Part shown: one piece after another, positions 15,593-24,590 of the stretch
Position numbering within the stretch: position 1 is the first letter of the stretch
How the letters are laid out: each line of letters begins with the position of its first letter
DNA from: Fibrobacter sp. UBA1765
Lineage (GTDB): Bacteria; Fibrobacterota; Fibrobacteria; Fibrobacterales; Fibrobacteraceae
Direction of reading: 5' to 3'
Assembly: GCA_002314675.1 (NCBI GenBank)
Contig: DCGZ01000045.1
Span: 1 to 24,683 of the forward strand
Length of the DNA stretch: 24,683 bases
Notes under the pieces: generated by a model
The model's database searches: none
What the model was told of the DNA's origin: nothing
Seen by the model: only the letters and a program-made list of their open reading frames with translations
Program-made: the position numbers and the translations under genes

Positions 15593-16489
15593 TTAGTTAG
15601 CGGTCTTGACAGAATCTGTAAAGGTTTTTGAAGAATCAGTAAGCGCTGCAGTTGTATCGACCGGAGCATTGCTGGAATCAATAGGAGCCCCTGTAGAATC
15701 CGCAGTTGCAGTCGTGTCTGGAGCTACGTATTTCAGCTTGAGCAGTTCCTGGTAGGCGTACATCGGGTGTACCTGCTTTGCCATGACACCAGCAATGAGT
15801 GTGTCAATCATCTTGACTTCATCAGATGTACTCATGCTGCCGTAGCCAAGGATGCGGCGTGCGCGGGCCTTCAAGCTGCTCTTGAAAGTTGCGAATGCCG
15901 GGTTCGTGCAATCTTCTACGACCGTCTGCAAGGCAATTTCGGTTTGCATTGCGCCAAGTTCAAATGTACGGTAAATTGTACGGACATATTCAGGCATGGC
16001 CGTATCTGTTGATGTTGAGAATGGGCGCATTACGTCTGCGGCTTCTGCATTTTGTTTGTATGGTCCGTTTGCAAGTCGAATTGCAAAGTAAAGCGCGAGC
16101 CTCCAGTCGTTTGGGAATGTCTTTGTTGCACGGCGCATTACAGAGTAATCTGAAGTGTCTTTTGATTGTATCGGTACGACTCCACCTACAAAATAGTACG
16201 GCGTGTAAAATAGACTATCGAGGCTTGTGGCAAGTTCGCCGACATGGCCGAGGTAAGCGTATTCCTGGCCTGTCAGGTAGCTGCCGCCAAGGTCTACTAG
16301 ACCCTTAATCCAGAAAATGCCCGAAGCAGTTACATTATGCCCTGCTGAGAGTACCTTGACATATTCAGCCTTTGGCAAAAATGATTCGTCAGTCTTTGGC
16401 TCTTCAAGTGGTGCCCAAAAGTGAAACGCGATTGCAACAAGAGCTACGGCTACAAAAATAATTAAAGGATAACGTAATTTCATTTGCAT
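15593..16489 (-). CDS. Hypothetical membrane-anchored protein with Asp/Ser/Thr-rich tail
   Basis: I do not recognise a family. The 298-residue protein has one N-terminal membrane segment (about 5-26, LRYPLIIFVAVALVAIAFHF) with few positive charges before it. A mainly helical body (about 40-250) has an FPNDWRLALYFAIRLANGPY stretch reminiscent of TPR-like repeat proteins. The acidic low-complexity tail (about 252-298) is rich in DS and DT pairs. It is probably anchored in the inner membrane and faces the periplasm. Either Met1 or Met3 could be the start. It has a terminator downstream and diverges from glnS. A role in the envelope is only a guess. Confidence 0.65.
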   Translation of the reverse strand: MQMKLRYPLIIFVAVALVAIAFHFWAPLEEPKTDESFLPKAEYVKVLSAGHNVTASGIFWIKGLVDLGGSYLTGQEYAYLGHVGELATSLDSLFYTPYYFVGGVVPIQSKDTSDYSVMRRATKTFPNDWRLALYFAIRLANGPYKQNAEAADVMRPFSTSTDTAMPEYVRTIYRTFELGAMQTEIALQTVVEDCTNPAFATFKSSLKARARRILGYGSMSTSDEVKMIDTLIAGVMAKQVHPMYAYQELLKLKYVAPDTTATADSTGAPIDSSNAPVDTTAALTDSSKTFTDSVKTAN

Positions 16490-16659
16490 TTAAGGTAGCA
16501 ATTTTCATGTATAGCAGGGATTCATTTTTTGTAATGAGGTATATCACTTTGGGGCTTGGTATTTCAAAAGTGTCTTGCTTTTCAAAAAATGAATGTTTTT
16601 TGCTTGAAACTTGTTCTTTTTAAATGAAAAAATTCATTCCTTTATCTATTTTTATTGTG

Positions 16660-16672
16660 TAAAATACTGGAG
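16660..16672 (+). promoter_or_regulatory. -10 element and Shine-Dalgarno of glnS
   Basis: TAAAAT (16660-16665) and GGAG (16669-16672) lie just before ATG 16679. This supports that ATG over the in-frame TTG at 16655, which lies upstream of the promoter element. The rest of 16490-16659 is AT-rich and shows no gene. Confidence 0.5.
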
Positions 16673-16678
16673 TTTAAA

Positions 16679-18349
<1,671 letters not shown>

Positions 18350-18377
18350 GAAGCTGTTGAAGGCTTTAAGTTCTTGC

Positions 18378-18412
18378 AAAAAAGTTTTCGCATATAATGC
18401 GGAAACTTTTTT
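18378..18412 (+). terminator. Long-stem terminator after glnS
   Basis: AAAAAAGTTTTCGCAT (18378-18393) pairs with ATGCGGAAACTTTTTT (18397-18412), a 16-bp stem with one G-T pair and an ATA loop. It ends in a U-run and the A-run/U-run symmetry could make it bidirectional. It lies directly against the promoter of the next gene. Confidence 0.88.
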
Positions 18413-18414
18413 GT

Positions 18415-18420
18415 TATATT
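18415..18420 (+). promoter_or_regulatory. -10 element of the outer-membrane protein gene, leaderless configuration
   Basis: TATATT ends 6 bases before GTG 18427, the same spacing as for pilT. The -35 region would fall inside the glnS terminator and has no TTG-type match. Confidence 0.55.
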
Positions 18421-18426
18421 TTATTT

Positions 18427-19230
18427 GTGTTTCGTTCTTTCTTCCATAAATTCCTGGTTGCACTAGCATTTTGCATTTTCTCTACAGATGCTTTTGCCAA
18501 TTCCTATACGGAAGAAGCCTCAACTATGGCTCCGAGCATTGTGCCCCAGGCGGTGCTTTCTCGACAAAAGCCTAGTGCCATGTTTATTGCGGGCACAAAT
18601 TTCTTTTACTACGGCTGTGATTCCTGCGACATCAATGGAGATTTTCTAGATAGAAGTACGGGGGAGTCTGATCCACAAATCAGAAATTTCCAAACCAGAA
18701 TTGATGGCAGTGTATTTAACTATACATGGGGATCTGCAACAAATTTTTGGAATGGAGGCTTTTTTCTAAATCTCCACTACACTTTTGATATGGAAATAGG
18801 CGCTTCCCCAATGCTTGTGCAATGGGTTGGTCCTGTGTATTTGGGTGCTACGTACGAATGGAGTGCGGGCAAGTACAAAAACAATAACGCAGAAAGCGTT
18901 TCCTTGAATACGGGCGCATTTAACATTGGCGCAGGCACTATGCAGTTCTTTGATTTTTTAAAATTTGGAATAGGCATGCATGGTGGCGTTCGGGATATTC
19001 ACATAATGGACGCCGAAGATGAAATGAATCCTTATTCACATCATAAACGAGAAGAATTCCATATCCATGATTGTCTATGGTATTATGGCTTTGATTTTGC
19101 ATATTTACATATTCCGAGAATTTTTCAATCCCCGAATTCTAGCGCGATTATTGCATCTGTAGAAATTGCTTCTCAAATCAAGAGAACTCCATTATCTTAT
19201 TGGGCTTTGTCTATTTCGTTTATCCCATGA
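18427..19230 (+). CDS. Putative secreted/outer-membrane beta-barrel protein
   Basis: No family was recognised. With GTG 18427 the product is 267 residues and begins with a clear signal peptide (positive and aromatic start, then FLVALAFCIFSTDAFA, cleavage before NSY). The mature part is rich in aromatic and Gly residues with alternating hydrophobic strands, as in small outer-membrane barrels. It has a His-rich stretch (HHKREEFHIHD) and Cys-x-x-Cys near the N terminus (GCDSCD). The in-frame ATG at 18397 was rejected because it lies in the terminator stem. The stop overlaps the next start (ATGA), so the two genes form an operon. Confidence 0.7.
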   Translation: MFRSFFHKFLVALAFCIFSTDAFANSYTEEASTMAPSIVPQAVLSRQKPSAMFIAGTNFFYYGCDSCDINGDFLDRSTGESDPQIRNFQTRIDGSVFNYTWGSATNFWNGGFFLNLHYTFDMEIGASPMLVQWVGPVYLGATYEWSAGKYKNNNAESVSLNTGAFNIGAGTMQFFDFLKFGIGMHGGVRDIHIMDAEDEMNPYSHHKREEFHIHDCLWYYGFDFAYLHIPRIFQSPNSSAIIASVEIASQIKRTPLSYWALSISFIP

Positions 19231-20030
19231 AAATATTTAGCCTGATATTTGTAGCATTAATGCTATGCGCTTGCTCAACAGTAAGGCCTCCGTCTGCCGC
19301 GGCGTTCATGGATTCGTACGGCAAAATTCTTGCTGGAAACCTTTCGCTTGCAATCTATGCCGGCGACCTGGATAATGAAGGACATGTAAATATTGATGAA
19401 GAAAAATTCGACAAGCACGAAGAATCTAGATTTCTAGGGAATTTCAATCTTTTTATGAACCAGGGATACTTTACGTTTGGTACTGGAATTCAGAATTTTA
19501 ATCCATTTGTTCAAACAGGTTTTGTATCACCATACATAGGCTTTACTTCATGGAGCAATTTTGATATTTTCTTTGAACATGGGCTAAGTGATGATGATGA
19601 GCTTGAAGGTGGAGTAATGCTCATTGAACAAATTCCGATTGGAAAAATTTTAAAGCTTGGACTTACCGAACACGTCGGCAGAAATGGCCGTGAAATTTTT
19701 AATTGCCATGAAGACTGGTTGTATGGCGAATGTTCGTTGGATCCTTCAAAAATCTATCTAGAAGTTGGCGGAGGCCTATATGTCATGGTTGACTTTACTT
19801 ATGTAAAAACAGCAATTGAATTTCGCTATGGCCGAGATATAGATAACGATGCCAACCGTTTTGCCTTGATGTTTGACGTGTTCAACGGCTTTACCAACGA
19901 ACATGTAGAAAAATTCAAGGCATGGAGACATTCAAAAAGTGTCAATAAGAGTCGACGAAAAGAAACTTTCATTTATTCAGGCCCATACGCACCTCAAGAT
20001 ACTACAAGAAAAAAATCCGTTTATAGATAG
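19227..20030 (+). CDS. Putative lipoprotein paired with the preceding envelope protein
   Basis: This 267-residue protein has a lipoprotein signal (MKIFSLIFVALMLCAC, lipobox LCAC, Cys near residue 16). The rest has alternating beta-strand patterns (NPFVQTGFVSPYIGFTSW, LEVGGGLYVMVDFTYV), which resembles the protein encoded just upstream in size and general style. The two may be distant paralogues. ATG 19227 overlaps the upstream stop by four bases (ATGA), so translation is probably coupled. Two Cys residues (in NCHEDW and GECSLD) might form a disulphide. The gene ends one base before the convergent deacetylase gene. No function can be assigned. Confidence 0.75.
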   Translation: MKIFSLIFVALMLCACSTVRPPSAAAFMDSYGKILAGNLSLAIYAGDLDNEGHVNIDEEKFDKHEESRFLGNFNLFMNQGYFTFGTGIQNFNPFVQTGFVSPYIGFTSWSNFDIFFEHGLSDDDELEGGVMLIEQIPIGKILKLGLTEHVGRNGREIFNCHEDWLYGECSLDPSKIYLEVGGGLYVMVDFTYVKTAIEFRYGRDIDNDANRFALMFDVFNGFTNEHVEKFKAWRHSKSVNKSRRKETFIYSGPYAPQDTTRKKSVYR

Positions 20031-20031
20031 G

Positions 20032-20940
20032 CTACTTCAACACATCAAGTTCCCGCTTGCCGAATTCAATGGTGTAGGAACCGTCTTCGTTTGGCGAAAG
20101 TTCCTTGTCCTGCTGCTCAATGGTTCCATCAAAATCTAGAGCGATACGGATTGGAATGCTCTTTGGCATTTTGGCATGCGGGAACTTCCAGCGGATCTTG
20201 TAGCTGTCCTCGTTTTCGGAAACGCTTGCATGTTGCAATGCAAAGGAAGCCCTGTGGTATGCACCTACGGTTCCGAAAGGAGCAATCCACATGTCAAGAT
20301 CGATCGCCTGCTGAATGATAGCCTTTAAATCTTCTGGATCAATGGAGTAGTCATTGTTCTTGTCAAGGTCCACTCCATGGTTCATGTAGATAATCCATTC
20401 GCCTGCATCATTCGTATCGCGAGCAATTTGGCAGAATTCCTCTACAGTGTTCAAGGAGCGCTGCCAAGCCTTTGAATCCATGGAAAGCCAGTTCGGCTCC
20501 TTTTCCCATGTAATGCGGCCATAGCCACGGCAGTCGCGGCTTATGTAATGTTCCTGGCCAATGATCTTTTGCACTTCTTCATTGTTGTCGCAGTAAGGCG
20601 TTCCAAAAACGTTGAACGGGAGCCCTGGCATGTTCTTCTTCAGGTATTCCTTGTAGCCAAGAATTTCGCGCTTGCGATCGGCATCGCTTAACTGCGTAAG
20701 CTTCGGGTGCGTTTCTGTATGATTCCCCATTTCGAGGCCGTTTGCAGCCATGGCACGGAACTTTTCAATGTTGTGGTTAAAGTAGTAGCTGTCTCCTGTC
20801 AAAAAGCAGGTTGCCTTTACGCCAAGGGAATCAAGCAATGGCGCAAGGTTCGTGACGTGGCTTTCGTAGGCATCGTCAAAGGTGAAACTTGCTGCGGCCT
20901 TGTGGCCGTTCCAGGGGACAACAGTAATCGGATTTTTCAT
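20032..20940 (-). CDS. Polysaccharide deacetylase family protein (CE4/NodB-like)
   Basis: NodB-fold enzymes remove acetyl groups from sugars such as N-acetylglucosamine or xylan acetate. The 302-residue protein has motif 1 TFDDA (Asp22, Asp23) and motif 2 HTETHP (metal ligands His74 and His78). A later NHG (near 208-210) may correspond to a catalytic His motif. The C-terminal third (about 230-302) looks like a small beta domain. No signal peptide is visible, so either the enzyme is cytoplasmic or it leaves by another route. It has its own promoter and is convergent, one base apart, with the lipoprotein gene. Confidence 0.88.
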   Translation of the reverse strand: MKNPITVVPWNGHKAAASFTFDDAYESHVTNLAPLLDSLGVKATCFLTGDSYYFNHNIEKFRAMAANGLEMGNHTETHPKLTQLSDADRKREILGYKEYLKKNMPGLPFNVFGTPYCDNNEEVQKIIGQEHYISRDCRGYGRITWEKEPNWLSMDSKAWQRSLNTVEEFCQIARDTNDAGEWIIYMNHGVDLDKNNDYSIDPEDLKAIIQQAIDLDMWIAPFGTVGAYHRASFALQHASVSENEDSYKIRWKFPHAKMPKSIPIRIALDFDGTIEQQDKELSPNEDGSYTIEFGKRELDVLK

Positions 20941-20947
20941 GCGCGGG

Positions 20948-20975
20948 AATATATATAAGAAAAATCTGTTTTCAA
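20948..20975 (-). promoter_or_regulatory. Promoter of the deacetylase gene, leaderless configuration
   Basis: On the minus strand TTGAAA (20975-20970), a 16-base spacer and TATATT (20953-20948) lead to the ATG after only 7 bases. This is the best -35/-10 pair among the leaderless-type genes. Confidence 0.65.
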
Positions 20976-21045
20976 AAAAGCTTTTTTTTATAAAGTGAAA
21001 ATGCGATATAACTGTTTGTCTCTAGAAGAATCTCTATAAAACAGA

Positions 21046-21071
21046 AAAGCACCAGGTTGACCTGGTGCTTT
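21046..21071 (-). terminator. Terminator of tRNA-Ser
   Basis: AAAGCACCAGGT (21046-21057) and ACCTGGTGCTTT (21060-21071) are perfectly complementary. Minus-strand transcripts run into TTCTGTTTT. It lies 3 bases past the tRNA 3' end. Confidence 0.9.
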
Positions 21072-21073
21072 CG

Positions 21074-21154
21074 CGGAGGAAGAGGGACTCGAACCCCCAA
21101 GCCTTACGGCGGCGGTTTTCAAGACCGCTGACTTACCAATTAGCCTATTCCTCC
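21074..21154 (-). tRNA. tRNA-Ser (anticodon UGA)
   Basis: The minus strand folds into a full cloverleaf. The acceptor stem pairs GGAGGAA with TTCCTCC, followed by discriminator G as usual for Ser. The anticodon stem-loop is GCGGT-CTTGAAA-ACCGC with TGA. A variable arm GCC-GTAA-GGC and a T arm with TTCGAGT are present. The 3' CCA is not encoded. The length is 81 bases. Confidence 0.95.
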
Positions 21155-21187
21155 AATTATACGGAGCAATTGAAAATTGCAGACCGC

Positions 21188-21216
21188 AAGATAAAAAAGT
21201 AATGTTCAAGTGTCAA
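21188..21216 (-). promoter_or_regulatory. Promoter of tRNA-Ser
   Basis: On the minus strand TTGACA (21216-21211), a 17-base spacer and TATCTT (21193-21188) place the start about 27 bases before the mature tRNA. Confidence 0.75.
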
Positions 21217-21256
21217 GGGGAGCTTAATCAACAAAAAATAAGACCCTTTTAATCGC

Positions 21257-21377
21257 ATGGTACTAAAGCGCTTGAAAATCCCCGTTGGTACCACGATCTT
21301 CTTGAAATTTGCTGGCAAGTCCACCTTTTATTGAAATTGATGGTACTATTCCCTTAAAAAATCCCCTTTAGTACCAT
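21257..21377. repeat. GGTAC-based inverted repeats between the two tRNA genes
   Basis: ATGGTACTAAAG (21257-21268) is repeated in inverse orientation as CTTTAGTACCAT (21366-21377). Between them lie the palindrome TGGTACCA (21286-21293) and ATGGTACTA (21340-21348). AATCCCC occurs in front of the right-hand member of each pair. The 21155-21470 interval has no gene apart from this element and the tRNA control signals. It may be a small mobile-element remnant or a structured RNA. Confidence 0.65.
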
Positions 21378-21440
21378 TGGCTTAAAAACAGGCTTAAAAA
21401 TAGCCAGAGCCGCCATAATTCTAAAAAATTTTCAAACAAA

Positions 21441-21466
21441 AAATCCCTCGATTTCTCGAGGGATTT
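21441..21466 (-). terminator. Terminator of tRNA-Phe
   Basis: AAATCCCTCGA (21441-21451) and TCGAGGGATTT (21456-21466) form a perfect 11-bp stem with a 4-base loop. Minus-strand transcripts continue into TTTGTTTG. It starts 4 bases past the tRNA. Confidence 0.92.
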
Positions 21467-21470
21467 AAAG

Positions 21471-21543
<73 letters not shown>

Positions 21544-21557
21544 ATCTAAGTGACCCA

Positions 21558-21585
21558 AATATACTAAAACGGTTCGTAGTGTCAA
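21558..21585 (-). promoter_or_regulatory. Promoter of tRNA-Phe
   Basis: On the minus strand TTGACA (21585-21580), a 16-base spacer and TATATT (21563-21558) form a near-consensus housekeeping promoter. Confidence 0.85.
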
Positions 21586-21616
21586 GGGTGAAGGTCAAAA
21601 AAAATCAATTTTTTAT

Positions 21617-21645
21617 AAAAAAAGCCGCCGCAATATCTGCGACGG
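21617..21645 (-). terminator. Terminator after uppP
   Basis: On the plus strand CCGCCGCA (21625-21632) pairs with TGCGACGG (21638-21645) with one mismatch. Minus-strand transcripts leave it into a T7 run. It is about 22 bases past the uppP stop. Confidence 0.85.
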
Positions 21646-21667
21646 TCAATAAACAAAGCTATAAAGC

Positions 21668-22519
21668 CTATTTTATGAAGATCAGGCCAAGAACGCCCGC
21701 TGCCCATAGGTAATAGGAGAAGTAGTGGAACTTGCCCTTTTGCACGAATGCCATGAGCCACTTAAGAGCGATGATGCCAAAGATAAATGCGACTACCATG
21801 CCCACGAGAAGTTCCGGGGTAAAGCCACTTGCGTCTGCGCAGGCCTGTGCCTTTTCCGGGTTTTCAATGGCGTATCGAGCCACTGTTTCCGGGTTCTGGC
21901 ACTTAACCCACTTGATCACGTCAAGGAGCGCCGCGCCGCCAACTGCAGGAATACTCATTAAAAAGCTAAATTCGCCAGCGTACTTGCGATTAACTCCCTG
22001 GAAAATCATGGCGCTGATCGTGGAACCGCTGCGGCTAATGCCCGGGATGCAGGCGATACCCTGGACAAGGCCTGTCAAGAGTGCGCGCCACCAGTTCATT
22101 TGAACGCCTTCGCATTCCGGGTGCTTGCTGCCAGTTTTACCCCACTGCGAAACAAACAAGAGCGTAGCCGTTACGAGCATGGCGCAGCAAACCGCGCGCG
22201 GATTTTCAAACAAGGATTCCAAAGGCTTCTTTAAGCCGATACCGATCATTGCTGTCGGGATGCTTGCAAGAACGATGAAGCCGACTTCCTTGAGCTGTGC
22301 CTTATCGCGCTTGATGCAGCCCATGATCATGCCCCAGATTTTTTTGCGGAACACGACGAAAATCGAAAGAAGCGTACCTGCGTGAAGCATGATGTCAAAG
22401 AACATACCTGCTTCTTCCATGCCAAGGAGTTCCTTGCCGAGCACGAGGTGGCCGGAACTTGAAATTGGCAAAAATTCTGCGAGGCCCTGCAACAGGCCGA
22501 GGATAATAGATTCAATCAT
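21668..22519 (-). CDS. uppP: Undecaprenyl-diphosphatase UppP (BacA)
   Basis: UppP dephosphorylates undecaprenyl pyrophosphate to recycle the lipid carrier for peptidoglycan and other surface polymers. Its loss raises bacitracin sensitivity in other bacteria. The 283-residue, strongly hydrophobic protein has both family motifs: QGLAEFLPISSSGHL (11-25, Glu14) and PGISRSGST (159-167, Arg163). At least seven membrane segments can be seen. It has its own TAAATT element 6 bases before the ATG and a terminator, so it is probably monocistronic. Confidence 0.96.
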   Translation of the reverse strand: MIESIILGLLQGLAEFLPISSSGHLVLGKELLGMEEAGMFFDIMLHAGTLLSIFVVFRKKIWGMIMGCIKRDKAQLKEVGFIVLASIPTAMIGIGLKKPLESLFENPRAVCCAMLVTATLLFVSQWGKTGSKHPECEGVQMNWWRALLTGLVQGIACIPGISRSGSTISAMIFQGVNRKYAGEFSFLMSIPAVGGAALLDVIKWVKCQNPETVARYAIENPEKAQACADASGFTPELLVGMVVAFIFGIIALKWLMAFVQKGKFHYFSYYLWAAGVLGLIFIK

Positions 22520-22525
22520 GCGTCA

Positions 22526-22531
22526 AATTTA
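22526..22531 (-). promoter_or_regulatory. -10 element of uppP, leaderless configuration
   Basis: On the minus strand TAAATT (extended TAAATTTG, matching TAnnTTTG) ends 6 bases before the ATG at 22519. Confidence 0.55.
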
Positions 22532-22599
22532 GCACTTTTATTCTAGAGTATGTAGTAAAGTCTTTTAAGCTTGGGCGCCTTTACGGGCTTTTGCACTAT

Positions 22600-22683
22600 A
22601 AACTTGGCTTAACGTTCGTTCCTCACACGCCAAGTTTTTTGTTCAAAACTAGCGAGGGCTAGTTTCGAATGCATTCGCACTAC
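22600..22683. repeat. Cluster of hairpins between the FNT gene and uppP
   Basis: AAACTTGGC (22600-22608) pairs with GCCAAGTTT (22629-22637). AAACTAGC (22646-22653) pairs with GCTAGTTT (22658-22665), which on the minus strand ends in TTTT and may terminate the FNT transcript. CGAATGCATTCG is a perfect palindrome at 22666-22677. The segment 22666-22683 is shared, in reverse complement, with 11293-11309. Confidence 0.6.
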
Positions 22684-22694
22684 AATCCCGGGCG

Positions 22695-23318
22695 CTACTG
22701 CTTGGAATATTTCTTTGTTAGAATCTGGGAAACAGGAATAAGGATCCCGCCGATGCTGTTCCCGACAGAAATTACGAGCAATGCGCTCATCGAAGCCAAG
22801 CTAAAGTCGCTTGCCATGGAAAAATAGAACATGTCTGCAATGCAGTGCTCAAAGCCGCTCAATATGAAAACCATTACTGGCAAGAATACAGCAACGACTT
22901 TGCTTACAGGATTTTCAAAATTCTTGAAACCGTCAGAAGCAATGAACATTAGCGTGCCGCAAAATACGCCAAGAACAATTAGGCTCAAGTAGTTGTCGGC
23001 ATCCTTGATTGTGCAAAGAGCCTGTGCTTTTGCCCGAATGGCGGCACCGTAGCGTGTCGCTGCAATCATTTTTGCGCATGCAAAGGTTCCCATGAAGTTT
23101 CCTATCCAAATTATGGCAAGATCCAAAAGATATTTTGGCTTGTTAAAGACAAGGTAGCCAACTTTGCCAGTGAACAAATTGAACTGGAAATTTAAAATCG
23201 TAAAAAGCCCTAGGCCGAATAAGAATGAACCGAGCAGCTTGCTTTCGCAAGAAAGGTAGACTGTTCCGCCAATGCCAATGCAAAGGCCCGCGTAAATTGA
23301 CTTTAATAGATTTAACAT
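22695..23318 (-). CDS. Short formate/nitrite transporter (FNT) family protein
   Basis: FNT proteins are pentameric channels for formate, nitrite or hydrosulphide. The 207-residue protein contains the family landmarks in order: GIGGTVYL near 16-22, FNLFTGKVGYL near 46-56, GNFMGTF near 73-79, LGVFCGTLMFIA near 116-127 and GFEHCIADMFYF near 155-166, with the pore His at 158. Six membrane segments fit, but it is shorter than FocA or NirC (about 270-285) because the ends and loops are trimmed. The substrate cannot be told from the sequence. It diverges from the DUF2334 gene, and their -10 elements form one palindrome. Confidence 0.85.
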   Translation of the reverse strand: MLNLLKSIYAGLCIGIGGTVYLSCESKLLGSFLFGLGLFTILNFQFNLFTGKVGYLVFNKPKYLLDLAIIWIGNFMGTFACAKMIAATRYGAAIRAKAQALCTIKDADNYLSLIVLGVFCGTLMFIASDGFKNFENPVSKVVAVFLPVMVFILSGFEHCIADMFYFSMASDFSLASMSALLVISVGNSIGGILIPVSQILTKKYSKQ

Positions 23319-23325
23319 ATCGCCT

Positions 23326-23346
23326 AATGTAGCAAAATACTACATT
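23326..23346. promoter_or_regulatory. Palindromic divergent promoter for the FNT and DUF2334 genes
   Basis: The perfect inverted repeat AATGTAG-N7-CTACATT places TACATT in both directions. On the plus strand it ends 7 bases before ATG 23354, and on the minus strand 7 bases before the ATG at 23318. Both transcripts would be leaderless, and their polymerase sites overlap fully. Confidence 0.6.
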
Positions 23347-23353
23347 TGAAAAC

Positions 23354-24058
23354 ATGGCAAAAAGGTATATGCTCTGCTTTCACGATTTGAGTGTCGAAAA
23401 TTTTGAAAAGGTTGTACCGACGCTTTTTAAGCTGCGCGAAATTGCGGGGCCTTTTTCAGTGCTTGTTATACCCTGTGTAGAAAAAGTTTCTGAAAGTAAA
23501 GTAGCAGAATTCAAGGCAGCCTTGAAAGCATTGTTGCAAGAGGGCTTTGAACTAGCCTTGCATGGTTATAAACATGTAGCCGAATTTAGTCAAGGTCGCA
23601 GTGCAATTGGAAACATTGCTTTGAAAATGACAAACAATGAAGCCGAGTTTGCCGGGCTTTCTGAATATGAATCGTCACGTTTGCTTGACCTTGCGATGGA
23701 TTCTTGGAATGCATTGCTCGATGATGTTAAACCGGTTGCATTTGTACCGCCTACATGGTATGGCAACGATTATCTTTCTAGCCAGGTGCGTAAACAAGAA
23801 ATGGTCTTTGAAGAACGCTTTGTCTTGGTTTCAAAAAACGGAATTCGAACCCCATCTCCTGTTACAAGCTTTGCCGGTATTCCAGCCTGGTCCGAAAACT
23901 TGGCGTTCGCCTTTGGCCATGCCATTTTGAACTTGCCGTTTTGTTTACCACGCATAGCGCTACATCCTGTAGATTTCCCTTTATATGAAAAGGAAATATT
24001 TAGACTGGTCGAAGCGGCAAGCAGCAAGTGCAAGCTGGTAAAATACGCCGACTTTTAG
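23354..24058 (+). CDS. DUF2334-type polysaccharide deacetylase-fold protein
   Basis: This 234-residue protein has the pattern of DUF2334, a branch of the NodB/polysaccharide deacetylase fold. It shows HD at 10-11 (CFHDLS), HGYKH at 70-74 (His70, His74), VPPTW at 131-135 and IALHPVDF around His204. These match the metal-binding Asp/His/His and the catalytic His of the fold. There is no signal peptide, so a cytoplasmic location is likely. The substrate is unknown. Its stop (24056-24058) directly abuts the stop of the convergent CBM9-like gene. Confidence 0.82.
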   Translation: MAKRYMLCFHDLSVENFEKVVPTLFKLREIAGPFSVLVIPCVEKVSESKVAEFKAALKALLQEGFELALHGYKHVAEFSQGRSAIGNIALKMTNNEAEFAGLSEYESSRLLDLAMDSWNALLDDVKPVAFVPPTWYGNDYLSSQVRKQEMVFEERFVLVSKNGIRTPSPVTSFAGIPAWSENLAFAFGHAILNLPFCLPRIALHPVDFPLYEKEIFRLVEAASSKCKLVKYADF

Positions 24059-24583
24059 TTACTTGATTTCTTTAAAAAATTCGGGACGATGAAAATCGGC
24101 CTTTGGCGTATCTACCTTGAATAGCGACATGTAGTGGGGAGGCGTTGCCTTGTCGCCGCATTTGTATGCGTTGCCGATATTTGTGATGCCAAGGCTTGCT
24201 GGGATTTTTGCATCAAGAGTCCAATGGACTTTTTCTCCCAGTTCCACTTTAGCGGTGCGTTCTACCGTTGCGTATTCTTCTGCGGTAAGCGTGGTGCGTT
24301 TGTAACGGTCTGGTCCTTTTGCAGAAAGGCATTTCCCCAGGGAATTGAATTCAAAGTTTCTGTATTCACCGTCGGCAGTTTTCAAAAATATTTCGACGCA
24401 GCTATCTTCGTAACAGGGACCGCCGTCTTCTTTAACGTTTGCTATGTAGCATTGCTTAGGCTCGTTTACGTCAAAGTGGATTATGGCGTCTCCATTTTCA
24501 AATTTGATTTCTACAGAGACTTTTGGAAGTTCAATGTTCTGGTTCTGGGGCCAGTCTGTGTTTGCTGCGAGATTTGCTTTCAT
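24059..24583 (-). CDS. Carbohydrate-binding family 9 (CBM9)-like protein
   Basis: This 174-residue protein looks like a single CBM9-like beta-sandwich. It has the signatures YEDSCVEIFL near 58-67, YRNFEFNSLG near 73-82, and the closing HYMSLFKVDTPKADFHRPEFF near 149-169. Family members bind the reducing ends of sugars when attached to secreted enzymes. This one has no signal peptide and no catalytic domain, so it may be a cytoplasmic sugar-binding protein of unknown role. It has its own TATATT element 7 bases before the ATG. A partial copy of the composite repeat lies upstream. Confidence 0.85.
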   Translation of the reverse strand: MKANLAANTDWPQNQNIELPKVSVEIKFENGDAIIHFDVNEPKQCYIANVKEDGGPCYEDSCVEIFLKTADGEYRNFEFNSLGKCLSAKGPDRYKRTTLTAEEYATVERTAKVELGEKVHWTLDAKIPASLGITNIGNAYKCGDKATPPHYMSLFKVDTPKADFHRPEFFKEIK

Positions 24584-24590
24584 GCATTAA

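Noticed and set aside
18397..18426. ATG 18397 as the start of the outer-membrane protein
   Set aside because: It lies in the right arm of the glnS terminator, upstream of the TATATT element. GTG 18427 fits the promoter spacing and gives a better signal peptide.
19200..19226. TTG 19200 as the start of the lipoprotein
   Set aside because: ATG 19227 overlaps the upstream stop in the usual ATGA form and starts a normal lipoprotein signal. The longer form would add nine unneeded residues.
21156..21161. TATAAT on the minus strand next to tRNA-Ser as its promoter
   Set aside because: It ends one base before the tRNA 5' end, so transcription would start inside the tRNA. TTGACA-17-TATCTT further upstream fits better.
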